A DNA stretch of 64,000 nt from Bacteroidales bacterium MB20-C3-3 (GCA_035609245.1 CP141202.1:1488001-1552000), one strand, 5' to 3'; positions 1 through 10,780 are shown, counted from the stretch's first letter. Translations and numbers: made by a program. Notes: generated from the sequence alone by a model not told the origin.

Positions 1-1103
1 CTGGATTCAATTTCATTTCCTCCGCATTTTGATGAAGCCCATATTGAACCCATCAGCATATAAACCTTACCTGCCATTGAAGGATCCTTCTCAACAATCT
101 GTCTTGCAGAAGAGGCTGCCATTGAAAGGTTTTCAAGTTTTGCAAGGTAGTAAGAGCCCAGTTCGTAAAGCATTTGGGCATCTTCATTTGCAGGAGATGC
201 AGGATCGTCAATTGCCTCCTGAAGAGATTTCACTGCGTTTGCGTGGTCCTCCTTAATAGAGTATAACTTATACAGATAGTAAGCTGTGTGATATGAAGGC
301 TCTATTCTGTGAAGTGACTCCACTGATTTAAGGAACAGTGGTTCAGAGAAACAACCACCCTCATTAAGTAGCTTGACAATACCTGAAACAAGCTCTTTGT
401 TATTAGGATCTGCCTCATATTTAGGGGTAAACAGAGTTACTATATTCTCGCAACTGGCAACACCACTTACAGCAAAAAGATTGTCTATATCCTTCTTTGC
501 CTGTGGAGCATCCGGATGGTTTGCCTGAATCTGTGCCTCTACCATTGGTGAAAGCTGGGAATAAAGGCTCATTACCTTTTCAGAATCAATTACCTTATTG
601 TTAAAAAGAGCAGATGCACGCTGCATTGCAAGAACCATAATAGATGGCTCTGCACTAGCTCCAAAGGTGTTAACATTCTGCATAAGCGCATCAAAAATCA
701 GTTTATCGTCACTACCTCTGAAATTAACAAGATCAATTACTTTATTTGTTTGTGCACCAAGAGCATATTTTGGAAAATATTCAGTTCTCAGATCATACAT
801 CAAAAGCAGAGAGTCAACAAGTTTTTCTTTAACTGCTGCATTACCCTCATTCTTTTCAATTAAAAATCTGTAAATTTTTTGCCCGTCTACATATAGAGTC
901 TGTCTCAGACCCGGAGGGCAATATTTAAAAGCATCTCTCCATAGCGGAGCTGCTTCATTCAGGTTCCCCTGTTTCATGTAATCTGTATAGAAAGAGAGGC
1001 TCCTCACGCACTCAACACTATCTTTGCCAAACCTGCCCTGTGCCGTTAAATTTGACGAAAAGGCAAATAATGCAAAAAATAATAATACACTTAATTTCTT
1101 CAT
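1..1103 (-). CDS. TPR-type exported protein, 3' end beyond window
   Basis: An open frame runs from an ATG at 1103 on the minus strand to the window edge without a stop, giving about 367 residues. The N-terminus (MKKLSVLLFFALFAFSSNLTAQ) is a clear signal peptide, so the protein is exported to the periplasm or envelope. The body has alpha-helical repeats with TPR-like spacing (for example YELGSYYLAKLENLSMAASA near the visible end) and conserved cysteines. It begins 27 bases downstream of the outer-membrane barrel gene on the same strand, so the two are probably co-transcribed. I recall similar barrel-TPR pairs near lptC and coaX in other Bacteroidetes, but that context is outside the window. 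The role is unknown; envelope assembly scaffold is a guess. Confidence 0.75.
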   Translation of the reverse strand, partial: MKKLSVLLFFALFAFSSNLTAQGRFGKDSVECVRSLSFYTDYMKQGNLNEAAPLWRDAFKYCPPGLRQTLYVDGQKIYRFLIEKNEGNAAVKEKLVDSLLLMYDLRTEYFPKYALGAQTNKVIDLVNFRGSDDKLIFDALMQNVNTFGASAEPSIMVLAMQRASALFNNKVIDSEKVMSLYSQLSPMVEAQIQANHPDAPQAKKDIDNLFAVSGVASCENIVTLFTPKYEADPNNKELVSGIVKLLNEGGCFSEPLFLKSVESLHRIEPSYHTAYYLYKLYSIKEDHANAVKSLQEAIDDPASPANEDAQMLYELGSYYLAKLENLSMAASSARQIVEKDPSMAGKVYMLMGSIWASSKCGGNEIES

Positions 1104-1130
1104 AACCGGTTAATTATATTTATTTTAAGT

Positions 1131-2435
1131 TTAGTCATACCTGTATTTCTGGAACCAAATATCGTAGAGACTTATGTTAAGGTTTAACATAATATATCTC
1201 TCCCTTGCCATCCCATTCTTCATAGAGCCTCTCTGACCCATGTCCAGAGATATGCCCACCGAGTTGTACCATCTGTAAACCGGCAGATTTGCTCCTATTG
1301 TAATACCAACAGAGTTAACCTGATTCCCGTTTACGGAAATGTAGGATCTGTCGTAGTAGACTCCAGCTCTGTATGTCGCTCTTCTAAGGTAGTAGCGTAC
1401 ATCATATCTGTTTGGAATAAACTCCCCTCCAAGCTTAACCGCCCAGCTGGTAGCAGGTTTAAATGTTACTCCCGGGGTGGAGGGCATCTCAGCATCTTTC
1501 CAGTCCTGATATGTGAAGTCCATTCCCAAAAGCCACTTATCTCTTTTCCTGTATGAAATCCCAACTCCAAGTTCAGATGGAACCTCTAATCCTGTTTCGT
1601 TTCTGAAATTGTAAAAAACGGTATCTGCCTCTCCTGTTGCCGGAATAGTAAATCCATAGCTGGCACTCTCACCCTTTAACTTACTGCCAAGCATATATGT
1701 TGCACCTATAGTGAGTGAGTTATCCTTGTCTGGCTCATAGCTGTACTGTAAGCCGGCCTTCCCGGTAAATGAGCTGATCATAAAATCAGTCCCGGTCTTT
1801 ATAGTTCTGTATGAAGAGGAGTTACTGAAATTTACATTTGAGTACCTGTCCATTGTTCCAAAGAAATAGACCAGCTCTGCTCCTAAAGAGAAATTTTTCA
1901 GGAAAACCATAGAGGTTCCAAGAAAAACCTTGTTAATTCCGCCTGTTCCGTATCTTGAATAGACAACACTGCCCAGTTCGTTAATAATAGCAGGATCTGT
2001 CTCCCACTCCTGAAATTTATAACCTACCGATGAGTAGGGGGCAATCCCTAAAACCATCGCAGATTTCTTATATATTGGAAAAGAGAATACAAAATTGTGC
2101 ATATTAAAGCCATTATAGGCAGAGGATGCCTCCTGAGACGCGTAGTAATTATGGTTGCTCTCAACTCCAAAGTCCAGCATAAATGCCAGTGTGTCTCTGA
2201 ATGAAATGGCAGCAGGATTCAAATAATTAATGAATCTGTTATCCTTAACCCCAATTCCAATGCCGCCCATACCCTTGTTAAATGTTGTTCCCTGTTTTGA
2301 GATATTACCAACACCATAAATTGAGTATGGTGTAAAATATGTCAGTGCGTCGGTGGTCTGGGAAACCGCAGTCGCTCCGCTCAACATTGTTAGCGAAATT
2401 AAAATTGCTTTTACTGTTTTATTAAACTTTTGCAT
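1131..2435 (-). CDS. outer-membrane beta-barrel protein
   Basis: The 434-residue product starts with a signal peptide ending near AVSQTT. It then alternates short polar turns with amphipathic strands, and its C-terminus ends in aromatic and charged residues (DIWFQKYRYD) typical of a barrel. Motifs such as GMGGIGIGV and LNPAAIS near the N-terminus resemble the FadL/PorV-like barrels common in Bacteroidetes, where an NPA-type motif follows a glycine-rich first strand. This suggests an outer-membrane channel or lipid-related barrel, but no substrate can be assigned. The TPR gene follows 27 bases downstream on the same strand. The 138-base gap to mfd upstream shows no other gene. Confidence 0.75.
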   Translation of the reverse strand: MQKFNKTVKAILISLTMLSGATAVSQTTDALTYFTPYSIYGVGNISKQGTTFNKGMGGIGIGVKDNRFINYLNPAAISFRDTLAFMLDFGVESNHNYYASQEASSAYNGFNMHNFVFSFPIYKKSAMVLGIAPYSSVGYKFQEWETDPAIINELGSVVYSRYGTGGINKVFLGTSMVFLKNFSLGAELVYFFGTMDRYSNVNFSNSSSYRTIKTGTDFMISSFTGKAGLQYSYEPDKDNSLTIGATYMLGSKLKGESASYGFTIPATGEADTVFYNFRNETGLEVPSELGVGISYRKRDKWLLGMDFTYQDWKDAEMPSTPGVTFKPATSWAVKLGGEFIPNRYDVRYYLRRATYRAGVYYDRSYISVNGNQVNSVGITIGANLPVYRWYNSVGISLDMGQRGSMKNGMARERYIMLNLNISLYDIWFQKYRYD

Positions 2436-2573
2436 AAATTTTTGCAGTGCGGGCCAATCCCATTCTATTAAATTGTAATCAACAAATATCGGTTTTTTAA
2501 GTTTTTCTGCAAAATTATTTCAATTTTACATCCTCAATTCCTCTATTTCAAAAATCAAGCCTAAATAAATTTT

Positions 2574-5500
2574 TTATTTCATCTCATAAAGAAGCTTATA
2601 AGCCTTCTCTATGCTATCTACTCTTTTTATAATTACATAAAGCTTTTCATTTTGCTCTTTAAGCTCAAATCTTCTGTTTTGTCTCTGGATGAAATTCAGC
2701 AGAGATTCAAACCTGGCAGATTTGTAGTAGCCGGACATCTGATTGCTTATGAAATACCCAATAAAGAGATTGTTTTTTAAGACTATTTTCTCAAATCCCA
2801 GCTCCATTGCGAGCCATCTCAGCCTTACAGTATCTGCCAATTCTCTTGTTTGCTGAGGGGCAGGGCCAAATCTGTCCTCCATTGAAGCAAACATAGCTGC
2901 AAGTTCCTTTTCGCTCTCAACAGTGTCCATCTCTTTGTAAAGCCTTATCTTTTCTGCTGTCATTGAAACATAATCATCCGGAATAAGTATCTCAAGATCT
3001 GTGTCAATTGTACAGTCAGTAACAAATTCATCCCTGCTTTTTCCTCCGGCAATCACAGGTGTGTGCTCAAGACCTCTCTCGGCCCTTATCTCCTCAACTG
3101 CCTCTGCCAATATCCTCTGATATGTTTCAAAACCCATATCGGCAATGAATCCGCTCTGCTCGGCACCAAGCAAATTACCGGCACCTCTTATGTCAAGATC
3201 CTGCATAGCTATATTAAACCCGCTACCCAGATCAGAAAAGGCCTCAATGGCCCTCAGGCGCCTTCTCGCCTCTTCTGTAATTGCGAGAGATGATGGGACA
3301 ACAAGGTAGCAAAATGCTTTTTTATTGGATCGTCCTACTCTTCCCCTTAACTGATGGAGATCGCTGAGTCCAAAATTCTGAGCCTGGTTTATTATAATTG
3401 TATTGGCATTTGGTATGTCAATTCCGTTCTCAACTATTGTTGTAGCAATTAGAACATCGTAATCTCCAAGCATAAAATCCAGAATTACCTTCTCAAGTGA
3501 CGCCGGTTCCATCTGTCCATGTCCAATACATGTCTTGGCATTTGGACAAAGCCTCTTTATAATATCCTCTACTGCTTTTATATCCTCAACTCTGTTATGA
3601 ACAAAAAATACCTGGCCGCCTCGCTCTATCTCAAAATTTATTGCGTCGCTGATCAGCTCCTCATCAAAGTCAATAACCTCAGTCTGTACAGGAAGCCTGT
3701 TTGGAGGAGGGGTATTGATTATTGACAGGTCTCTTGCTCCCAGAAGAGAGAACTGTAAAGTTCTAGGAATAGGTGTTGCTGTCAAAGTAAGGGTATCAAT
3801 ACTTGCCTTTAATTGTCTTAGTCTCTCTTTTGCTGCTACACCAAATTTCTGCTCCTCATCAATAACCAGCAGTCCCAGGTCCTTGAATTTTATCTCTTTA
3901 TTGAGCAGTCTGTGGGTACCAATAATTATATCGATTTTTCCGCTCTCAATTGCTGCTGCAATCTCCTTTATGTCTTTAGCACTTTTTAGTCTGCTCAGAT
4001 ATTGAATATTGCATGGAAACTCCCTGAGCCTTAATGTAAATGTCTTATAATGCTGGAGGGCAAGAATAGTTGTAGGCACAAGAACAGCAACCTGTTTACT
4101 ATCTGCAGCCGCCTTAAAAGCAGCCCTTATAGCCACCTCTGTTTTGCCGAATCCTACATCTCCACATATAAGCCTGTCCATAGGATAGTCACGCTCCATG
4201 TCCTCCTTTACTGACTGGGTTGCCTTAAACTGGTCAGGAGTGTCCTCGTATATAAAAGAGGCTTCAAGCTCCTGTTGCATATAGGAATCGGCAGAGAAAG
4301 CAAATCCTTTTGCCTCCCTTCTTTTTGCATATAGTTCAATCAGGTCAGCAGCAATATCTTTTGCTTTGGATTTTGCCTGACTCTTTAATTTGTTCCAGGC
4401 GCCAGTACCCAGTTTGTAAACTTTTGGAGGCTCTGAATCCTTTGATTTATAACGGGATATCCTGTGAAGAGCATGAATGGAAAGAAATATAACATCTCCA
4501 TCCCTGTATATAAGTTTTACAGCCTCCTGTACTTTTCCGTTGATGTTTGTTTTTACCAGACCGCCGAACACCCCCACTCCATGCTCAATGTGAACAATAT
4601 AGTCTCCTATCTGGAAAGCATTTAATTCATTAATTGTAAGTCTCTCACTCTTTTCTACAGATCTGTTGGTCTTTACTCTGTGATATCTGTCAAAAATCTG
4701 ATGGTCTGTAAATATGCATATTTTAGCATTATGATCCGTAAAGCCCTCGTGAATACTTGTGTTAACGGGGACAAATCTAACATCTCTCCCTTCAAGAGAT
4801 GAGAATATACTTTTAAGACGCTCTGTCTGATTTAGATTTTCGCTGAATATGGAAACAGTGTATCCCTCTTTGTTTCGCCTCTCAATTTCTGCAGCCAGAA
4901 GGTCAAAATTTTTGTTGAATGATGGCTGTGGAGAGGTGTGAAAAGTTAATAATGAGGCCGACATCTCCCTTTGGCTGGATAGTGAGAGCGGACCAAAAAT
5001 AACCCTTTTCATCCCGGAGAGAAGAGCTTCATAGCTTTGGAGAGAGAGGAGCCTCTCCCGATCTCCGGATAACTCAACTATAGCCTCCAGCTGTTTCCTA
5101 AAATAATCGGCATCAGATATCCAGACAACAGATTCATCACCAGCAAAATCAAAGATGTTTGTAAGCTCCTCGCTACTGGCATCTTGTACGATGTCGGGGA
5201 ATATCTCAGCAAACTCCCTCTCTTCAGCCGTTCTCTGGCTATCTATCTCAAAAACTCTTATATTCTCAACAATATCACCAAAAAAATCTATGCGGAACGG
5301 TCTGTTTTCCGCATATGAAAAAAGATCTATCAGGCTTCCTCTTAAAGCAAACTCACCTGGTTGTGATACAAAATCACTCCTTGTAAAACCATACTCAATT
5401 AGAGTCTCTTTAACAAACTCGTGTGAAAGAGTATCTCCTTTAGATATTTTAAGAATACTGGAATCTATCTTCCTGTAATTTGGAATAAGCTCAGCTACAG

Positions 5501-5975
5501 AGTGAGGATAGGCAGCAAGAATAATTTTACTCCCTTTATACTCCCCCTTTCTGAATTGGTTAATGGCCTGAATAGCTGCCGTTCTCTGTACTTGTAATGA
5601 GGCCTCTTTTTTATCCCCTTTTGCGCTGTGATTAAGAGAAGATGGGAAAAAGTAGACATCTTCACTACCTGCAAGGTTGTTCATATCTGATGAACAATAG
5701 GCTGCATCCTCTCTGTTATTAAGAAGTATTATATGTATACCTCTTGTTGCTGCAGAGGCTATGGCAAAAGCTTTAGCCGAGGAGTAGAGACCATCAATAA
5801 TAATAGTATCTTTCCTGCTGCTTCCAATCCATTCAACAAGCTCTATTGCAGATATCTGGGAAGAAAATTCTTCTGATTTGTATACTCTATCCATCTGTAA
5901 ACAGGGTTCAAATATAGTTAATAATGCAGTTCTTTTGTGTTGATAAATATTCATAATTATATTTTCAATGTTCAT
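2574..5975 (-). CDS. mfd: transcription-repair coupling factor Mfd
   Basis: This 1133-residue protein is a full-length Mfd, the ATP-driven translocase that removes RNA polymerase stalled at DNA lesions and recruits UvrA. The N-terminal third is the UvrB-like region. A CarD-like RNA-polymerase-interacting domain follows around residues 450-540 (FQIGDYIVHIEHGVGVFGG). The superfamily 2 helicase core has Walker A GDVGFGKT near 603, the DEEQ box near 702 and the TRG/QLRGRVGRS motif further on. The C-terminal domain is present to the end. The start at MNIENIIMNIY is the first ATG; a second in-frame ATG eight codons later is possible. It is divergent from ruvB across an AT-rich 340-base gap, giving two DNA-repair genes back to back. 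Confidence 0.97.
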   Translation of the reverse strand: MNIENIIMNIYQHKRTALLTIFEPCLQMDRVYKSEEFSSQISAIELVEWIGSSRKDTIIIDGLYSSAKAFAIASAATRGIHIILLNNREDAAYCSSDMNNLAGSEDVYFFPSSLNHSAKGDKKEASLQVQRTAAIQAINQFRKGEYKGSKIILAAYPHSVAELIPNYRKIDSSILKISKGDTLSHEFVKETLIEYGFTRSDFVSQPGEFALRGSLIDLFSYAENRPFRIDFFGDIVENIRVFEIDSQRTAEEREFAEIFPDIVQDASSEELTNIFDFAGDESVVWISDADYFRKQLEAIVELSGDRERLLSLQSYEALLSGMKRVIFGPLSLSSQREMSASLLTFHTSPQPSFNKNFDLLAAEIERRNKEGYTVSIFSENLNQTERLKSIFSSLEGRDVRFVPVNTSIHEGFTDHNAKICIFTDHQIFDRYHRVKTNRSVEKSERLTINELNAFQIGDYIVHIEHGVGVFGGLVKTNINGKVQEAVKLIYRDGDVIFLSIHALHRISRYKSKDSEPPKVYKLGTGAWNKLKSQAKSKAKDIAADLIELYAKRREAKGFAFSADSYMQQELEASFIYEDTPDQFKATQSVKEDMERDYPMDRLICGDVGFGKTEVAIRAAFKAAADSKQVAVLVPTTILALQHYKTFTLRLREFPCNIQYLSRLKSAKDIKEIAAAIESGKIDIIIGTHRLLNKEIKFKDLGLLVIDEEQKFGVAAKERLRQLKASIDTLTLTATPIPRTLQFSLLGARDLSIINTPPPNRLPVQTEVIDFDEELISDAINFEIERGGQVFFVHNRVEDIKAVEDIIKRLCPNAKTCIGHGQMEPASLEKVILDFMLGDYDVLIATTIVENGIDIPNANTIIINQAQNFGLSDLHQLRGRVGRSNKKAFCYLVVPSSLAITEEARRRLRAIEAFSDLGSGFNIAMQDLDIRGAGNLLGAEQSGFIADMGFETYQRILAEAVEEIRAERGLEHTPVIAGGKSRDEFVTDCTIDTDLEILIPDDYVSMTAEKIRLYKEMDTVESEKELAAMFASMEDRFGPAPQQTRELADTVRLRWLAMELGFEKIVLKNNLFIGYFISNQMSGYYKSARFESLLNFIQRQNRRFELKEQNEKLYVIIKRVDSIEKAYKLLYEMK

Positions 5976-6316
5976 CTCTTTTTTTATATATCATAGTCAA
6001 TACAAAAAGCAAAAATATTTATCACTTTTTCTGCATAAATTATCTTCTTTTTATCCACAGGTTAACACTGTTGATATTTCTATCGATTATATTGTCAACA
6101 ATTGTTAATATCTCTACACAAGAACTATTATTTACTTAATTAATAATTATTTATAGTTTAAAATATATGTGAGTATTTTGTTAATAAACGGTTAATAAAA
6201 AAGATGGATTCTTAATAACTAAACTTATGAACTTATGAACACACATATATAAACATCAATCTTAATTAAATAAAAGAATAGATATATTTGTATTATTGAT
6301 TTTTGAAATATTTGTA
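5976..6316. other. AT-rich intergenic region with a DnaA box
   Basis: This 341-base gap separates the divergent mfd and ruvB genes and holds no convincing gene. It is very AT-rich and contains a perfect DnaA-box sequence TTATCCACA at 6051-6059. Looser relatives include TTGTCAACA and TTATGAACA (6233-6241), and there are several TTAATAA runs. It probably carries the two divergent promoters. A replication-origin role is possible but unsupported by gene context, since dnaA is not visible. Confidence 0.5.
6283..6290 (+). promoter_or_regulatory. -7 promoter box of ruvB
   Basis: TATATTTG matches the Bacteroidetes TAnnTTTG -7 element. It lies 27 bases before the chosen ruvB start, which favours the ATG at 6317 over an upstream non-ATG start. 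No good -33 element is visible at the usual spacing. Confidence 0.45.
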
Positions 6317-7345
6317 ATGGCACATTTTGATCTGCACGACGACAGAAACTTTAAAGATAAGGATTTTGAAGGAGAGATAAGACCTAGAGACTTTGATGAA
6401 TTCTCGGGTCAGGAGAAGATTATTGAAAACCTTAAAGTCTTTGTGAAAGCGGCTATTATGAGGGGAGAGTCGTTGGATCACCTTCTGTTGCACGGACCTC
6501 CGGGATTGGGTAAGACTACTCTTGCACATATAGTTGCTAATGAATTGGGGGTAGATATGAAAATTACATCCGGGCCTGTTCTTGATAAACCGGGAGATTT
6601 AGCAGGGTTGCTTACCGGATTAGAAAAGGGCGATGTACTTTTTATAGATGAAATTCACAGATTATCTCCAGTTGTTGAGGAGTACCTTTACTCAGCTATG
6701 GAGGATTTTAAAATTGATCTGATGATTGATAAGGGACCGGGAGCAAGATCTGTGCAAATCACCCTTAATCCTTTTACTTTAGTAGGAGCAACAACAAGAA
6801 GCGGACTCCTGACATCACCTCTGAGAGCAAGATTTGGAATTCAATCTCATCTTGAATACTATGACTCAAAGGTTTTGCTTAAAATTGTAATTAGAAGCGC
6901 CTCTATTCTTAATATTGAGATTGATCAGGATGCAGCAGGAGAGATTGCCGGCAGGAGCAGGGGTACTCCTCGTATAGCAAATTCTCTGCTCAGAAGAGTA
7001 AGAGATTTTGCACAGGTAAAGGGTAACGGAAAAATAGACCTCTCTATAACAAAATATGCCCTTGATGCTCTTAATATAGATAAGAGAGGGCTTGACCTTA
7101 TGGACAACAAAATACTCTCAACAATCATACATAAGTTTAAAGGAGGACCTGTTGGTGTGGGAACAATTGCAACAGCTGTAAGTGAAGATCCGGGAACTAT
7201 CGAAGAGGTTTACGAACCATTTTTAATAAAAGAGGGATTTCTTCAGAGAACTCCAAGAGGCAGGGAGGTTACTGATCTAGCATATAAACATTTGGGAATT
7301 TCAAAACATACTATACAGGACAATATACTATTCAACGAGATATGA
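6317..7345 (+). CDS. ruvB: Holliday junction branch-migration ATPase RuvB
   Basis: The 342-residue product is the hexameric AAA+ motor that drives Holliday-junction branch migration with RuvA and RuvC. Walker [10 protein letters not shown], Walker B FIDEIHRL, the sensor GATTRSGLL and the arginine-finger region RARFG are all present. The C-terminal winged helix ends in [12 protein letters not shown]. An in-frame extension upstream lacks an ATG and would overlap the promoter box, so [10 protein letters not shown] is taken as the start. The stop overlaps the next gene by four bases (ATGA), so the Ntn hydrolase is translationally coupled. ruvA lies 20 kb away, as is usual in Bacteroidetes. Confidence 0.97.
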   Translation: MAHFDLHDDRNFKDKDFEGEIRPRDFDEFSGQEKIIENLKVFVKAAIMRGESLDHLLLHGPPGLGKTTLAHIVANELGVDMKITSGPVLDKPGDLAGLLTGLEKGDVLFIDEIHRLSPVVEEYLYSAMEDFKIDLMIDKGPGARSVQITLNPFTLVGATTRSGLLTSPLRARFGIQSHLEYYDSKVLLKIVIRSASILNIEIDQDAAGEIAGRSRGTPRIANSLLRRVRDFAQVKGNGKIDLSITKYALDALNIDKRGLDLMDNKILSTIIHKFKGGPVGVGTIATAVSEDPGTIEEVYEPFLIKEGFLQRTPRGREVTDLAYKHLGISKHTIQDNILFNEI

Positions 7346-8562
7346 AAAAAATTAAATTATTCTTAGTCATTGTTTTAATCGCATTTGCGTGGAACGAATC
7401 AGGTGCGTGTACATCTGCAATCATTACTGGAAAACTGACTCCTGACGGCAGACCTCTTCTCTGGAAACACAGGGATACCGGTGAAGATAATAACAGGATT
7501 GAGTACTTTAAAGGGAAAAAATATAATTTTACTGCACTCGTTAATAGTCCGGACAAAGGAGGAGTTATTTGGATAGGAACAAATTCGGCAGGTTTTTCCA
7601 TTATGAATACTGCATCCTATAATCTTAAGGATGATGATATTAAGGAGATGGATAAAGAGGGTGAGTTAATGTATGACGCATTATCAGAGTGTAAGAATAT
7701 TCAGGAATTTGAAAATTTCCTTAAAAAGAGGAAAAAGCCTATGGGAGTAGAGGCAAATTTTGGAGTTATTGACGCCGATGGGGGTGCTGCCTATTTTGAA
7801 ACCAATAATAATTCGTATAAAAAAGTTGATGCTAATGATCTTTCTGTTGCTCCTGAAGGGTACCTTATTTATACAAATTACTCTTACACAGGCAGGTTTA
7901 ATGAGGGAATGGGGTATATAAGATATCAGAACGCAAGAGATATTGTGACAAAAAAAGCTATTGATAAAAATATTACTCCGGAATGGATATTTAACTCCTT
8001 ATCAAGAAGCTATTATCATTCGTTAATGGGTATAAATCTAACAGATGAAGAATTTTCACCGGAAAAAGGATCAGGTTGGGTAATTGATCAGGATTATATT
8101 CCAAGAAAATCTTCAACTGCCTCGGTTATTGTGCAAGGCGTAAGGCCGGGAGAAAATGCTGAGATGACTACAATGTGGGTAGTTCTTGGTTATCCGCCGG
8201 CAGGGATTGCAATACCCGTTTGGGTAAAAGCAGGTGAGGAGCTCCCCTCTGTTTTAATAAAAGAGTCAGAAACAAATATGAATGCTTTTGCTTGTGATAT
8301 GGCGCTTAAATTAAAATATAAGACATTTTCCATAAAAAGGGGTAATGGTGGAAGATACATGAACTTTCCTCTTATTTACAATAGGAATGGAAATGGTTAT
8401 ATGCAGGTATTGAAGAATTATGAAAAAAGAATTTTCACTCTGGCGCTTCCGATGATAGATGGCTGGAGAAGAGAGGGTATAAATATAAACCAGGTCAAAG
8501 AGTTTAATAAAACTGCAGATGACCTGGTTAAAATTGCTTACAGCGCTTTATTCAATCTTTAG
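7342..8562 (+). CDS. secreted C45-type Ntn hydrolase
   Basis: The 406-residue protein has a signal peptide ([22 protein letters not shown]) followed directly by Cys23 in the sequence [10 protein letters not shown]. This is the layout of N-terminal-nucleophile amidohydrolases of the C45 / acyl-CoA:6-aminopenicillanate acyltransferase group, in which the cysteine becomes the catalytic N-terminus. Further family features are the [13 protein letters not shown] segment and the [17 protein letters not shown] strand. It probably hydrolyses linear amide bonds in the periplasm; the substrate is unknown. The start overlaps the ruvB stop by four bases. The last 15 bases overlap the 3' end of the convergent hexosaminidase gene. 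Confidence 0.8.
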   Translation: MKKIKLFLVIVLIAFAWNESGACTSAIITGKLTPDGRPLLWKHRDTGEDNNRIEYFKGKKYNFTALVNSPDKGGVIWIGTNSAGFSIMNTASYNLKDDDIKEMDKEGELMYDALSECKNIQEFENFLKKRKKPMGVEANFGVIDADGGAAYFETNNNSYKKVDANDLSVAPEGYLIYTNYSYTGRFNEGMGYIRYQNARDIVTKKAIDKNITPEWIFNSLSRSYYHSLMGINLTDEEFSPEKGSGWVIDQDYIPRKSSTASVIVQGVRPGENAEMTTMWVVLGYPPAGIAIPVWVKAGEELPSVLIKESETNMNAFACDMALKLKYKTFSIKRGNGGRYMNFPLIYNRNGNGYMQVLKNYEKRIFTLALPMIDGWRREGININQVKEFNKTADDLVKIAYSALFNL

Positions 8563-10740
8563 ATCTCTAAAGGCTGCAATATAGCCGTCATTTGGTGCGG
8601 TTATCTTTATTCTCACTGCTTTAACAGGTTCTTGTGGAATAATGGTAGCCGCTCCTCTTTTTAATGTATCTCCCTTAATGAAATTTATGCCATCATATGA
8701 GTACTCTACATACCCATCATTTATCCAGTAGAAGTCAATATTTGGCATACCGGACTCAACCGTAATCCTGCTGCTCTTAACAGGTTCATTGAATGTATAT
8801 GTAAGGTGATCTCCGGCGGCAAGTTTTCTTGTAGTGCGGAAGTATGTATCAAATTTGTAGTCAGTTATATTGACAATTTTATTGTTTTTTCCCTCTTCAA
8901 GATTAGTAGTTATTGAGACATCCGGTGTCTGATATTTATAATCAACATTTGAAGCTCTCACTGTAATACTTTTTATATCATCTTTATAGAAGGTTGCAAA
9001 TCTGTATTTTTCCGGTTTATCTGTGAAAATCTCCCCTTTGTACACAGGTGAATAAGATGTTGGCTCACTCTCGTCAGATGTATATCTTACCACTGCCCAT
9101 TCATAAGGAAGTTTTACTCTTAATGCACCATCTTCATAATTAACTTCCGGATATGGGAGTCTGAATGATATTCCCATATTTGCCATTCTGTTAAAATGAA
9201 ATCTCTGAAGTCTGTTGTTGAAATCTTCCCAGTCTCTATCTATTTGTGGAGTCCATCCAATTTCTGCAACCGCGGCTAGTCTTGGGTATGTCTGATAATC
9301 CAGGAATTTTGCCGGCCAGCCCAATAATTCAGTCCACAGAGCTCCCTGAACACCCACAACCATAGGTGCCTCTTCTTCATTAAGCGAAGCAGTTCCGGTA
9401 GGGTCAAGTGAATATGTTTTCTCAGTAGAAACTATGCCTGCCCAGTTATGACCTCTTTCAAGCGGAGTATATTTCATATCAAAATAACAGTATGCACCCG
9501 GCATCATAATGGTAGGCTGACCCTTCTTAACGGACTCAATACCTTTTTCAACGCTTCTCCATGCATATACTCTTGTCTCTTTGTGAAGATCTCCACCTTC
9601 AAGGATTTCATCCCATCCTGCCATCTTTTTCCCGTGTTTCTCAACAATCTTCTCCATTCTTCTTACAAAGTAATTAAGAAGCTCTTCGTTATTTTTCATC
9701 CCCTCTCTCTCCTTTAAAGCAGTACATAATGGACACTTGTCCCAGCCTGAAAAGTTTACCTCATCACCTCCAATGTGTATGTATTTACCGGGGAATAGTT
9801 TTGACAACTCTTTAATAATGTTGTCAAGCATTTTGAAATTATCCTCTTTGCCAACACACCAGACATTCTGTCCCTCTCCCTGGACGCTAACAGAATTATC
9901 GTCGTGATCACATCCTACATGTGGATAGGAAGCTGTTACGGCTTTGCTATGGCCCGGAAGATCTATCTCAGGGACAATTTCAATGTTTCTTTCTGCTGCG
10001 AATTTAACAATCTCTTTAATCTCATTTTGAGTATAAAAACCACCATATCTTGCTTTTCCGGAGCCGAAAGATGGGGCAAGAACTTCGTTGTCTCCTCTCC
10101 ATGCACCCTTTTCAGTAAGGAGGGGATATTTCTTAATTTCAACTCTCCATCCGTTATCATCTGTCAGGTGCCAGTGTAGGGTATTAATCTTGTGATGTGA
10201 GAGCCAGTCAATATATTTTTTTACAGTCTCTGCATTAAAGAATGTTCTGGAGACATCCAGCATCATTCCTCTGTAACCAAAACGAGGATAGTCCTCAATG
10301 TGTACAGATGATAGCCTCCATTTATCTGCAGCAGTTGATCTGCCTGAGTATACAGATGCAGGCATAAGCTGTAGCAGTGATTGTATTCCGTAAAATATTC
10401 CCGCAGAGGATGAGGCCTTAATGGTTATCCCCTCGGTTGTAATGTCAAGAATATAGCCCTCCGGTTTAATTGATTGATCCGGATTCAGAGAAAGAACTAT
10501 TGATTTGTCAGATGAATTTGCTTCAGCAAGTTTAAATCCTGATGCTGCCTCTATTTTACCTTTAAGATATTTAAGGTTAAAGCTGTTCTTTTCGTTGCTG
10601 GTTATTGAAGTCTTTTCATTAAGCACAAAATGCCCCTCTCCTGCTTTTTCAGTAACAGGTCTGGGAATAATTAGATTCTGTGCGTTGATTAAAAGGCTCA
10701 GAAGTAGAGCCGGGACAAGTGTTAGAACTCTTTTAGTCAT
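8548..10740 (-). CDS. beta-N-acetylhexosaminidase, family GH20
   Basis: The 730-residue exported enzyme removes terminal N-acetylhexosamine residues from glycans by substrate-assisted catalysis. After a signal peptide there is a GH20b alpha/beta domain, then the TIM barrel. The barrel contains YRGMMLDVSRTFF, the WHLTDDNGWR strand and the catalytic Asp-Glu pair in HIGGDEV near residue 321. A C-terminal beta region (residues about 540-730) looks like the chitobiase/FN3-like and carbohydrate-binding tail seen in Bacteroidetes homologues. The gene stands alone between ruvB-linked genes and sdhA, with a divergent promoter region of about 97 bases shared with sdhA. It probably forages host or cell-wall amino sugars. 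Confidence 0.93.
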   Translation of the reverse strand: MTKRVLTLVPALLLSLLINAQNLIIPRPVTEKAGEGHFVLNEKTSITSNEKNSFNLKYLKGKIEAASGFKLAEANSSDKSIVLSLNPDQSIKPEGYILDITTEGITIKASSSAGIFYGIQSLLQLMPASVYSGRSTAADKWRLSSVHIEDYPRFGYRGMMLDVSRTFFNAETVKKYIDWLSHHKINTLHWHLTDDNGWRVEIKKYPLLTEKGAWRGDNEVLAPSFGSGKARYGGFYTQNEIKEIVKFAAERNIEIVPEIDLPGHSKAVTASYPHVGCDHDDNSVSVQGEGQNVWCVGKEDNFKMLDNIIKELSKLFPGKYIHIGGDEVNFSGWDKCPLCTALKEREGMKNNEELLNYFVRRMEKIVEKHGKKMAGWDEILEGGDLHKETRVYAWRSVEKGIESVKKGQPTIMMPGAYCYFDMKYTPLERGHNWAGIVSTEKTYSLDPTGTASLNEEEAPMVVGVQGALWTELLGWPAKFLDYQTYPRLAAVAEIGWTPQIDRDWEDFNNRLQRFHFNRMANMGISFRLPYPEVNYEDGALRVKLPYEWAVVRYTSDESEPTSYSPVYKGEIFTDKPEKYRFATFYKDDIKSITVRASNVDYKYQTPDVSITTNLEEGKNNKIVNITDYKFDTYFRTTRKLAAGDHLTYTFNEPVKSSRITVESGMPNIDFYWINDGYVEYSYDGINFIKGDTLKRGAATIIPQEPVKAVRIKITAPNDGYIAAFRDLKIE

Positions 10741-10780
10741 AATACAGGGTTATTTTAAAAGGTAAAGATACTCATTATTC

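Noticed and set aside
598-873. Plus-strand ORF opposite the TPR gene
   Set aside because: It is a shadow frame of the convincing minus-strand signal-peptide-bearing gene.
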